From the NCBI GenBank assembly GCA_902826565.1, contig CADEFF010000008.1:1-53665 (forward strand): a DNA stretch of 53,665 nucleotides, in the 5' to 3' direction. Both the position numbers and the translations under genes were made by a program. This stretch comes from an uncultured Rhodospirillaceae bacterium (GTDB taxonomy: Bacteria; Pseudomonadota; Alphaproteobacteria; Dongiales; Dongiaceae). Below are positions 15,833 through 22,786 of this stretch, piece by piece. The first letter of the stretch is position 1, and each line of letters starts with the position of its first letter. Under the pieces are notes generated by a model that saw only the letters and a program-made list of their open reading frames with translations, did no database searches and was not told where the DNA came from.

Positions 15833-16713
15833 AGCTGGTAAGTTTTGAAACCGAAGGTGAGTGGCATATCGGCGCTGTCGTTGACGATGGCGACCACCTC
15901 GTCGACCTGACGGCGGCCGGAGTCGCCGCGGACATGACCGTCCTCATCGGTGCCGGCAGGGATGGGCTGGCGGCTGCCCGGGCCGCGGTCGCCAAATCCA
16001 GCCGGCGGATGCCCCTGCGCGGCTTGCGGATCGGAGCGCCCATTCCTCATCCCCGTCGAAACATCTTCTGCGTCGGGAAAAACTACGTCGCGCATGCGAC
16101 GGAGTTCGCGCGCAGCGGGTTCGACCATTCGTCGCAAGCTGAAGAGCTGCCCGAATGTCCGATCATCTTCACCAAGGCGACGACCAGCGTAATCGGTCCG
16201 GGCGAACCCATTCCCGGCCGGTCGGACCAGACGAACAGCGTCGACTATGAGGGCGAGCTCGCAGTTATCATCGGTGCCGCCGGCCGGAACATCGCGGCAC
16301 GAGATGCCTTGGCGCATGTCTTCGGCTACACCATCGTCAATGACGTGACAGCCCGGACCGTGCAGCAGCGCCACAAGCAATGGTTCCTGGGGAAGAGCTT
16401 CGACGGTTTCTGTCCCATGGGACCGTGTCTGCTCACGGCCGACGCTTTCGGCGCGCCAGCGGATACGGTCCTCCGCACGCGTGTGAACGGCGAGGAACGG
16501 CAGAGGGCACGGATCTCCGAGTTAATTTTCGATGTGGCCACGCTGATCGAGACGATCTCCTTCGGCACGACTCTGATTCCGGGCGACATCATCGCCACCG
16601 GGACACCAGCCGGGGTCGGAATCGGCTTCAAGCCGCCACGCTATCTGCGCGCCGGCGACGTGGTCAGCGTCGAAATCGATGGGATCGGGATTCTCGAGAA
16701 TCCAGTGATCTGA
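15829..16713 (+). CDS. Fumarylacetoacetate hydrolase-family enzyme
   Basis: 294 residues. The N-terminal accessory part (MKLVSFETEGEWHIGAVVDD) is followed by the FAH barrel: FCVGKNYVAHATEF, the metal ligands E141 and E143 in DYEGELAVIIG, D172 in IVNDVTART, then KSFDGFCPMGPCL and ATGTPAGVGIG. Members hydrolyse acylpyruvates, decarboxylate oxaloacetate-like acids or hydrate 2-hydroxypentadienoates. In a degradation cluster it would act on a 2-keto acid released from the opened ring. It is the last gene of the gntR-led plus-strand operon and ends 7 bases from the stop of the convergent AhpD-like gene. Precise reaction unknown. Confidence 0.9.
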   Translation: MKLVSFETEGEWHIGAVVDDGDHLVDLTAAGVAADMTVLIGAGRDGLAAARAAVAKSSRRMPLRGLRIGAPIPHPRRNIFCVGKNYVAHATEFARSGFDHSSQAEELPECPIIFTKATTSVIGPGEPIPGRSDQTNSVDYEGELAVIIGAAGRNIAARDALAHVFGYTIVNDVTARTVQQRHKQWFLGKSFDGFCPMGPCLLTADAFGAPADTVLRTRVNGEERQRARISELIFDVATLIETISFGTTLIPGDIIATGTPAGVGIGFKPPRYLRAGDVVSVEIDGIGILENPVI

Positions 16714-16720
16714 GAGAGGG

Positions 16721-17158
16721 CTAGGTCGGAAGCTGTCGAAAGCTAACCGCGAGGCGGTTCCACGCGTTCATGGCGATGACGACATAGGTCAGATCGACGA
16801 GTTCCTTCTCGGAGAAGTGAAGACGGGCTTCGCGATACACCTCGTCGGGCACCTGTCCCTCGGCGACGAGAGTGACCGCTTCGGCCCAAGCGAAGGCCGC
16901 GCGCTCCCTTGCTTCGAAGAATGGTGCTTCCCGCCAGACCACCAGGCCGTTGAGCCTTCGTGGCGTTTCACCGGCCTCGAGCGCTTCCCGGTAGTGGAGG
17001 TCGACGCAATAGGCGCAGCCATTGATCTGCGATATGCGGAGCTCCACCAGGTAACGGAGGCGTGGCTCGAGGTCGCTCGCATCCGCATAGGCGGCGAGCC
17101 CGCGCATCGCATCGAGGCCCCCGGGCGCCAAGGCCGCGTAGTCGCAGCGCTCGCTCAT
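16721..17158 (-). CDS. Carboxymuconolactone decarboxylase/AhpD-like protein
   Basis: 145 residues of the CMD/AhpD alkylhydroperoxidase fold. The redox motif is C48-A-Y-C51 with H55 in GCAYCVDLHYREAL, and the rest reads as the AhpD-like single-domain form (EPRLRYLVELRISQING at the start, VDLTYVVIAMNAWNRLAVSF at the end). Such proteins reduce peroxides or handle reactive by-products; true carboxymuconolactone decarboxylases lack the CxxC pair, so peroxide or disulfide chemistry is more likely. It follows the Rieske ferredoxin by 22 bases on the same strand and may detoxify oxygenase uncoupling products. Confidence 0.87.
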   Translation of the reverse strand: MSERCDYAALAPGGLDAMRGLAAYADASDLEPRLRYLVELRISQINGCAYCVDLHYREALEAGETPRRLNGLVVWREAPFFEARERAAFAWAEAVTLVAEGQVPDEVYREARLHFSEKELVDLTYVVIAMNAWNRLAVSFRQLPT

Positions 17159-17180
17159 GTCGATCCTCTCTCGGCAGATA

Positions 17181-17507
17181 CTACGAGGTGATTTCTACAT
17201 ACACATTGTCGCCATCGACCTGGACTGGATATACAGCCAAATCCTGGTTCGCAGGCGCGGTGAGAGCCTTGCCTGTGCATATGTTGAAGCGGGCTTGGTG
17301 GAGTGGACATTCGATCTCGTCCTCCTCCTGATAACCCTGCGCCATGAAGGCATGCTGGTGCGTGCAAATGCCTGCAGTCGCATATATCTTCTCGCGCACC
17401 CGATACAAAGCCAGGATCAGATTTCCGACCTTCACCTGTATGGGCTGGTCGTCGACGATCTGATCGACCTTGGCGACAAGATGAAGCGTGCTGGAGTTCA
17501 ACGTCAT
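17181..17507 (-). CDS. Rieske-type [2Fe-2S] ferredoxin
   Basis: 108 residues with Rieske ligands C48 and H50 (CTHQHAF) and C67 and H70 (CPLHQARF), and the family ending in a strand-rich DLAVYPVQVDGDNVYVEI. It resembles ferredoxins of three-component aromatic dioxygenases, and would carry electrons to the Rieske centre of the alpha subunit encoded at 10875-12122. It is encoded 5 kb from the oxygenase and no ferredoxin reductase is in the window, so a reductase must be borrowed from elsewhere. The ATG has GGAGAG upstream. The divergent region to the transporter operon contains the second palindromic operator. Confidence 0.92.
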   Translation of the reverse strand: MTLNSSTLHLVAKVDQIVDDQPIQVKVGNLILALYRVREKIYATAGICTHQHAFMAQGYQEEDEIECPLHQARFNICTGKALTAPANQDLAVYPVQVDGDNVYVEITS

Positions 17508-17629
17508 GCAGGCGCTCTCCGAAGATCACGATATTGGATTGGGGCACCGTGGCAGGGGACCCGGAGCGATCCCGGCCCCGTTCTTCGGAGTAACATCGAC
17601 CGGTTACGGAAGTCATCAGCAAATTTACG

Positions 17630-17641
17630 ATTGTATTCGAT
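17630..17641. promoter_or_regulatory. Second copy of the GntR-type palindrome (ATTGTATTCGAT)
   Basis: This differs by one base from the palindrome at 12644-12655 and, like it, lies between divergent transcription units: the ferredoxin/AhpD operon (minus) and the ABC importer operon (plus). The 223-base gap 17508-17730 is visibly AT-richer than its surroundings. Two near-identical sites at the two divergent promoters of the island suggest one regulon under the island's GntR protein. Confidence 0.5.
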
Positions 17642-17730
17642 TTTCGTTTATGGGACTGTTTTTGTGATCGCCAAGGGTCCGCAAATTCATTGCGCGGGCA
17701 ATATCAAGAAGACGCACAGGGAGGGTGACT

Positions 17731-18771
17731 ATGAACGAAGTCGGTTTGCGCCTATCAGGCTTCGCATTGCTTGCGGGCGTGCTCGCGGGCGCCGCCGCAA
17801 CAACCGCGTTCGCGGCCAATAGCTTGACGTTCGTGGCGTGGGGCGGCACGACCCAGGAGCTGCAATACGAGTCCTGGGCGAAAAGCTTTACGGAAGAGAC
17901 GGGCGTGGAAGTCCAGCAGGACAGCCCTACCGACTACGGCAAGCTGAAGGCCATGGTCGATGCGGGAAGCGTCGTGTGGGATGTGGTCGACGTCGAAGCC
18001 GATTTCGCTTACCGAGCCGCCAAGGAAGGTTTGCTGGAGCCGCTCGACTACTCGGTGATCGACAGGACCGATCTCGATCCGCGCTGGACGACGGACCATG
18101 CCACGGGCAGCTTCTATTATGCTTTCGTCCTCGCCTACAACAAGAAGGCGCTGGGCGACAATGAGCCGAAGAACTGGCAGGATTTTTTCGATACCGAGAA
18201 ATTCCCCCAGAAGCGCAGCATCATCGGATGGCCGACCACAGGCGTCGTCGAAATGGCGCTGCTGGCCGATGGCGTGAAGCCGGAGGATCTCTATCCGCTC
18301 GACCTCGATCGCGCCTTCAAGAAGCTCGCGACGCTAAAGGACTATCTTGTGTTTTGGAACTCGGGCGCCGAATCGCAGCAGCTTCTCGCTTCGGGTCAGG
18401 CGCCGATCTGCTTCTGTTGGGATACCCGCGTGTCCGTCATGATGGCGGATCCGACCTCGCCGCCGCTTGGAATCTCCTGGGAACAGAATATCGCCACCGC
18501 CGACATGCTGGTGATCCCGAAGGGATCGACGCAGCGCGACGCGGCCATGAAGTTCCTGGCCCATGCGACGACGCCGGAAGCCCAGGCTCGTCTCGCCGAG
18601 AGCGCTCTGCTGTCGCCGATCAACACCAAGGCGATCGCGCTGATCAAGCCGGAGACGCTGCCGCGACTCGCGGTGGGGCATCTGGACAGCCAGGTCGTGG
18701 TCGATCTCGACTACTGGGTTGAGCACGGTCCGGAAGTGACCGACGCTTGGAATAAGTGGAAGCTGCAATAG
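17731..18771 (+). CDS. ABC importer periplasmic binding protein, polyamine (PotD) type
   Basis: 346 residues beginning with a Sec signal peptide (hydrophobic LSGFALLAGVLAGAAATTA, cleavage likely after TAFA). The mature protein has the PotD/PotF family pattern: LTFVAWGGTTQE, DYGKLKAMVDAGSVVWDVVDVE, then WGGT-like lobes and NATAKAM-type C-terminal helices. This type binds spermidine, putrescine or other cationic amines, and relatives bind varied organic substrates. The ATG at 17731 has GGGAGGG six bases ahead; a GTG two codons upstream is a weaker choice. It is the first gene of a four-gene importer operon and is followed by a strong intercistronic hairpin. Confidence 0.93.
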   Translation: MNEVGLRLSGFALLAGVLAGAAATTAFAANSLTFVAWGGTTQELQYESWAKSFTEETGVEVQQDSPTDYGKLKAMVDAGSVVWDVVDVEADFAYRAAKEGLLEPLDYSVIDRTDLDPRWTTDHATGSFYYAFVLAYNKKALGDNEPKNWQDFFDTEKFPQKRSIIGWPTTGVVEMALLADGVKPEDLYPLDLDRAFKKLATLKDYLVFWNSGAESQQLLASGQAPICFCWDTRVSVMMADPTSPPLGISWEQNIATADMLVIPKGSTQRDAAMKFLAHATTPEAQARLAESALLSPINTKAIALIKPETLPRLAVGHLDSQVVVDLDYWVEHGPEVTDAWNKWKLQ

Positions 18772-18783
18772 TCCCGAAGACGG

Positions 18784-18817
18784 CGGGCGGGCCTGCAGCA
18801 TGCCGCAGGCCCGCCCG
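18784..18817 (+). terminator. Intercistronic stem-loop after the binding-protein gene
   Basis: A perfect 13-bp GC-rich stem (CGGGCGGGCCTGC at 18784-18796, complement at 18805-18817) closes an 8-base loop, 13 bases after the binding-protein stop and 30 bases before the first permease. Such hairpins commonly protect the upstream message or partly terminate, giving more binding protein than membrane components. No T-run follows, so partial read-through is likely. Confidence 0.65.
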
Positions 18818-18846
18818 GTGACCATGCTGCGGAGTACACCGCAACG

Positions 18847-19710
18847 ATGGTAGCCGCGACCGAAGCCCGCGATACGGCGACCACAGAGCTTGCAAGGCAA
18901 GGCCGCACATTGCTGCCCGCCTTGCCTGCGCTTGTGTTTCTGTTCCTGGCGTTCGTGCTGCCGGTCTGGGTGCTGTTCCTCCGCAGCTTCACCGAACCGG
19001 CGACAGGCCTCGGAAACTACCAGAGCCTCGTTACGGACAGCGTTTATCTCGACGTCCTGGTCAATACTTTCTTCGTCGCCACTGCCGTCACCATCTCGAC
19101 CCTGCTCCTGGCCTTTCCGATCGCCTGGTTCCTGGTGATCGTGCCGAGCCGGGTTGCGCGCATGGTGTTCGCAGTCATCCTGCTCTCGATGTGGACCAAT
19201 CTCCTGGTCCGCACCTACGCGTGGCTCGTGCTGCTGCAGGACACGGGCGCGATAAACCAGTTCCTGATGTACCTCGGGCTGACCTCGGCACCGGTACCCC
19301 TGGTCAACAACATGGTCGGCGTGATCATCGGCATGACATACATCATGCTGCCGTTCATCGTGCTGCCGATCCATGCGACTATGTCCACTCTGGATCCGGC
19401 GCTCATGCAGGCAGCGTCGATCGCCGGTGCCAAAGCCAGGACGATCTTCTTTCGCATCCTGCTGCCGCTGACGCTGCCGGGTATCAGCGCCGGCTGCATC
19501 ATGGTTTTCGTCATGTCGCTCGGTTATTACATTACGCCAGCGCTGCTTGGCGGCGTGCGCGACATGATGATCGCCCAGCTCGTCGCCGAACTGATCCAGA
19601 AGTTCCTGAATTGGGGTCTCGGGAGCGCGGCGGCGTTCATCCTATTGTTCATCACATTGGCGATCTATTTCGCCTATGTTCGCCTGGTCGGCCTCGTGAG
19701 ACCAACCTGA
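18847..19710 (+). CDS. ABC importer permease, PotB type
   Basis: 287-residue inner-membrane protein with six predicted helices. The first follows ALPALVFLFLAFVLPVWVLFL. The cytoplasmic EAA loop that docks on the ATPase reads ASIAGAKARTIFFRILLPLT, close to the BPD_transp_1 consensus. It belongs to the PotB/PotH group and pairs with the PotC-type permease 22 bases downstream. The start at 18847 leaves a charged N-terminus of about 25 residues before the first helix, normal for this group; its ribosome site is weak. Confidence 0.92.
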   Translation: MVAATEARDTATTELARQGRTLLPALPALVFLFLAFVLPVWVLFLRSFTEPATGLGNYQSLVTDSVYLDVLVNTFFVATAVTISTLLLAFPIAWFLVIVPSRVARMVFAVILLSMWTNLLVRTYAWLVLLQDTGAINQFLMYLGLTSAPVPLVNNMVGVIIGMTYIMLPFIVLPIHATMSTLDPALMQAASIAGAKARTIFFRILLPLTLPGISAGCIMVFVMSLGYYITPALLGGVRDMMIAQLVAELIQKFLNWGLGSAAAFILLFITLAIYFAYVRLVGLVRPT

Positions 19711-19732
19711 ATCGCGAAAAGAGGTCCGGCTA

Positions 19733-20530
19733 ATGCTACTCACGCTGCAACGGATGGGACCGGGACGCTACGTCCTCTACGCGATTACGGCGATCGCCGT
19801 CTTCTATCTGCTATTGCCCATTGTCTTCATTCCGATCCTTTCCTTCAACGCCTCGCGCTGGCTCGAGTTTCCGCCGCCCGGCTGGACCTTGCGATGGTAC
19901 GAACAGCTCTTCACCGAGGAGCAGTGGATCGGGTCGATCTGGAACAGCGTCAAGGTCGCTTTTCTCGTCACCGCCAGCGCGATCGTCCTCGCCCTGCCAG
20001 CGGCCTTTGTCCTCGTGCGCGGCAAGTTCTTGGGGAAGACGGCGCTGAACGCGTTCTTCGCCTCGCCGATGATCGTGCCTGTCGTCATCATCGCGGTGGC
20101 GCTCTACGGATTCGCGCTGCAATGGGGAATGGCGGGAACGCTGTTCGCCTTCGTTATCAGCCATTTGATACTGGCGCTGCCTTTCGCGATCATCTCGATC
20201 GGCAGCTCCCTCCAGACCTTCGATATCGCCTACGAAAAATCTGCGATGATCTGCGGCGCGTCGCGGGTGCAGGCGCTGCTCCACGTGACGCTACCCTCTA
20301 TCCGGCCGGGGATCATTGCGGGTGCGCTGTTTGCGTTCCTGATATCGTGGGACGAAGTCGTGCTGGCCATTTTCATGGCGACGCCTTCGCTTCAGACGCT
20401 GCCCGTGAAGATATGGGTGACGTTGCGTACGGATCTGAGTCCGGTCATTGCGGCGGCGTCCTCGCTGCTGATCGGGATGTCGGTGTTGCTTCTCGGGATA
20501 AGTGCCCTGATAAAGCGCACCCGGAAGTAG
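19733..20530 (+). CDS. ABC importer permease, PotC type
   Basis: 265-residue second membrane subunit with six helices. The EAA loop is SAMICGASRVQALLHVTLPSI, and the PotC signature LISWDEVVLAIFMATPSLQTLPV is clear near residue 205. AAGAGGT lies upstream of the ATG. Forms the transmembrane pore with the preceding permease; the ATPase gene follows after 73 bases. Confidence 0.92.
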   Translation: MLLTLQRMGPGRYVLYAITAIAVFYLLLPIVFIPILSFNASRWLEFPPPGWTLRWYEQLFTEEQWIGSIWNSVKVAFLVTASAIVLALPAAFVLVRGKFLGKTALNAFFASPMIVPVVIIAVALYGFALQWGMAGTLFAFVISHLILALPFAIISIGSSLQTFDIAYEKSAMICGASRVQALLHVTLPSIRPGIIAGALFAFLISWDEVVLAIFMATPSLQTLPVKIWVTLRTDLSPVIAAASSLLIGMSVLLLGISALIKRTRK

Positions 20531-20603
20531 TTTCATGCGGATCGGAGATTGCGCATTGTCAGCAGGAGCAAGAGATCTCGGCTATCTTCAGAGGCGGTAT
20601 CCG

Positions 20604-21770
20604 ATGAATAGCAGCACTGGGTCCGGTGGCACGCTCGACGCTGGCGTTCCGCAAGGTTCGCAACCGGCGCGCTCGATGGCTGCCAATCTCCTCAGCATCC
20701 GCAATCTCAGCAAGCATTACGGTGATTTTCGCGCCGTGGACAATGTGTCGTTGGACGTGCGGCGAGGCGAGCTCATGACCTTTTTGGGTCCGAGCGGATC
20801 CGGCAAAACCACAACGCTCAATATGGTCGCCGGATTCGATACTCCGACGGCAGGAGAAATACTGATCGACAATCAGGACATCTCGAGGGTAATTCCCAGT
20901 CGGCGTAACATCGGGATGGTGTTCCAGCGCTATACGCTCTTCCCTCACATGACTGTCGCGGAGAATGTGGGATTCCCATTGATGGTCCGTCGGGTCGCGA
21001 AACCGCAGATCGCCGAGCGCGTAACGCGGGTCCTCAAGCTGATCCGGCTGGAAAGTTTCGGTGATCGACGGCCGTCCCAGCTTTCCGGCGGCCAGCAGCA
21101 GCGCGTGGCGCTGGCGAGAGCACTTATCTACGAGCCGAGGCTTCTGCTGATGGATGAACCCCTGGGGGCTCTCGACAAGCGGTTGCGCGAGGAGATTCAA
21201 CTCGAGATCCGGCGCATCCACCACCAGCTCGATGTGACCATCATCTATGTCACGCACGATCAGGAGGAGGCACTGCGCTTGAGCGATCGGATCGCCGTGT
21301 TCGATAACGGCCGCATCGCCCAGATTGGCGCGGCGCGTGAGCTCTATGACCAGCCGGCGAACGCCTTTGTCGGTGCTTTTCTCGGGAACTCCAACTTTCT
21401 GACCGGTAAGATCGCCACGGCCAACGGCGGCCGCTACCAAGTGACGCTAAAGGACGGTTCCTCCATCGAAGCGCCGGCGCGATTGGCGTTGGCTCCCGAG
21501 CAGCCGGTATCGGTAATGTTCCGGCCGGAGAAGGCGATCCTGCAATCCGTCTCGGAGACGAGTGGCTTCACGAACCGCGTCGTGGGACGCATCACCGAAA
21601 ATGTTTTTCTGGGGGATTCCGCTACCTACGAGGTGCGAACTGCAAGCGGGGAGTTGGTCACGGTCAAGCAACCGTTCGGCCCCTCCGAAACCAAGACGAG
21701 GACGATGGACGAGGAGATTGCGGTTAGTTGGCCGCATGACTGCGTCCACATCTTCCCTATCGACAGATAA
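20604..21770 (+). CDS. ABC importer ATP-binding protein, PotA type
   Basis: 388 residues that energise the polyamine-type importer. Walker A GPSGSGKTT lies near residue 62, Q-loop QRYTLFPHMTV, signature LSGGQQQRVALARAL near 160, Walker B LLLMDEPLGALD near 182 and the switch histidine in YVTHDQEEAL. A C-terminal TOBE/OB regulatory region follows (VMFRPEKAIL to the end). I use the ATG at 20604 with AGAGG upstream; the frame opens at 20535, only 4 bases after the permease stop, so the longer form is possible. The last gene of the island operon; the tRNA-like repeat starts 29 bases after its stop. Confidence 0.92.
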   Translation: MNSSTGSGGTLDAGVPQGSQPARSMAANLLSIRNLSKHYGDFRAVDNVSLDVRRGELMTFLGPSGSGKTTTLNMVAGFDTPTAGEILIDNQDISRVIPSRRNIGMVFQRYTLFPHMTVAENVGFPLMVRRVAKPQIAERVTRVLKLIRLESFGDRRPSQLSGGQQQRVALARALIYEPRLLLMDEPLGALDKRLREEIQLEIRRIHHQLDVTIIYVTHDQEEALRLSDRIAVFDNGRIAQIGAARELYDQPANAFVGAFLGNSNFLTGKIATANGGRYQVTLKDGSSIEAPARLALAPEQPVSVMFRPEKAILQSVSETSGFTNRVVGRITENVFLGDSATYEVRTASGELVTVKQPFGPSETKTRTMDEEIAVSWPHDCVHIFPIDR

Positions 21771-21799
21771 CCGGTCCGCGACGGCAGTCAGTGGCCGGA

Positions 21800-21825
21800 A
21801 CCGCCCTTTCGCGGCGGTAGCCGGG
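21800..21825 (+). repeat. Right copy of the tRNA-Glu anticodon-arm repeat (candidate attR core)
   Basis: The sequence ACCGCCCTTTCGCGGCGGTA (21800-21819) differs by one loop base from tRNA-Glu 10054-10073, including loop bases that an ordinary hairpin would not need to keep. The match decays after 21825, so this is not a second tRNA. It could alternatively be a chance terminator hairpin (6-bp stem, 7-base loop) for the importer operon that happens to resemble the tRNA. Confidence 0.45.
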
Positions 21826-21877
21826 ATGCCCGCCCGAGCAGCGGCCTCGCGCTTCACGCCGGCAGCCGGTCTTCGCC

Positions 21878-21915
21878 TTATCCCGTCATTTCCGTCTTAT
21901 CCCGTCATTTCCGTC
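21878..21915. repeat. Two perfect tandem copies of a 19-base unit
   Basis: The unit TTATCCCGTCATTTCCGTC occurs at 21878-21896 and again at 21897-21915 with no change. The second copy contains the last codons and TAA stop of the DUF4242 gene, so the first copy is a duplicate of the gene's end placed just behind it. Perfect identity suggests a recent slippage or repair event, 53 bases from the candidate island end. Confidence 0.85.
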
Positions 21916-22181
21916 GTCGGGTCGATCAGCCGCTTGATCTCGGTGATGGTGCTCGCCGGGAAACCGCTGAGCTTAGCATGCTGGCGGATCACGCTCTCGT
22001 CCTTCGCGAGGTAGACGCAGAAGGTCTTGTCGCCGGCGACATAGCTTTCGATCCATTGAATGTCGGCGCCGAGGTCGCGGAGCGCATTGTTCGATTTGCA
22101 GGCGGCGCCCTTCATTTCCTCACCCTTCAGCATGCCGACCTTCGGAATGTCGCGTTCGATAATGTATCGACGGAGTGCCAT
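21897..22181 (-). CDS. DUF4242 (SCO4226-like nickel-binding) family protein
   Basis: 94 residues beginning MALRRYIIERDIPKVGML and including LGADIQWIESYVAGDKTFCVYLA and SGFPASTITEIKRLIDP, the standard DUF4242 ferredoxin-like alpha+beta fold. One Streptomyces member (SCO4226) binds nickel; the general role is unknown. The ATG at 22181 is set by AAGGAGA ahead of it; the frame runs further to 22253 without a ribosome site. The 3' end is duplicated in tandem. The upstream DUF3606 gene is on the same strand 115 bases away. Confidence 0.88.
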   Translation of the reverse strand: MALRRYIIERDIPKVGMLKGEEMKGAACKSNNALRDLGADIQWIESYVAGDKTFCVYLAKDESVIRQHAKLSGFPASTITEIKRLIDPTTEMTG

Positions 22182-22296
22182 TGCGGTCTCCTTTCGAGGG
22201 TGACGGGTCGAAACCTCGCATGCAGGCCGGACATGGTCTGTAAGGGGCTTCACACTCCGCCGGCCGCGACAAGAACGCGGCGGCGTCGATCCGTGC

Positions 22297-22485
22297 TCAG
22301 GCCTCGGTCGCCGGTTGTTTCAGATGGCGCTCGACATCCGAAACGGCGGAACCGGCCCGCGCGACGGCGAGCAGCAGCCGGTCGGGCGACACCTTGAGGC
22401 GCTTCGACCATCGCCGGATATCGGACGGTTCGTTGATGTCGATCCGGGGTGCGTCGGCACGAAGAACGGTTGGTTTTGCAGCCAT
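22297..22485 (-). CDS. DUF3606 domain small protein
   Basis: 62 residues: RIDINEPSDIRRWSKRLKVS, then PDRLLLAVARAGSAVSDVERHL, which is the DUF3606 pattern of a short two-helix protein common in Proteobacteria. Function unknown; some are thought to be stress-related, but nothing here shows it. The ribosome site is weak. A small stem (GCCGCG at 22263-22268 with CGCGGC at 22276-22281) lies just past the stop and may end the transcript. Confidence 0.75.
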   Translation of the reverse strand: MAAKPTVLRADAPRIDINEPSDIRRWSKRLKVSPDRLLLAVARAGSAVSDVERHLKQPATEA

Positions 22486-22786
22486 GGGGGCGCTCTTGGG
22501 GCTTCAGGAGACGCGGAAGGCCACGCTGAAAGGGGACAGCGGAGACGATCGGGTATTTCGAATCGGTGGTTGAACCCCGAGTCCAGGATAAAGTTCCCGA
22601 TCGTCGTCTCGTCGCGGCATCGGCTTCGTGGCGCCTTTGTCACAGCGTGGCTACAGCGAGGACACAGCCGGCAGCGTTGGACGAGGAGCGGAAGGCTTTT
22701 AATCTTGCAGCAGCGACCAGCCAGGCACCGTCGGCGCGATGGCCCTTCGTTGGCGGGTCGCAGTCGGGCGTGCGGGAGGGGAATGA
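22486..22786. other. Intergenic region between DUF3606 and glgP
   Basis: These 301 bases separate divergent genes and should hold both promoters. I see no coding frame with a credible start, no RNA gene and no repeat. The only clear element is the glgP ribosome site, GGGAGGGG, ending six bases before the ATG at 22787. Confidence 0.6.

Noticed and set aside
21800-21825. A second, truncated tRNA-Glu
   Set aside because: Only the anticodon arm is shared; acceptor, D and T arms are absent, so it is treated as a repeat or hairpin and not as an RNA gene.
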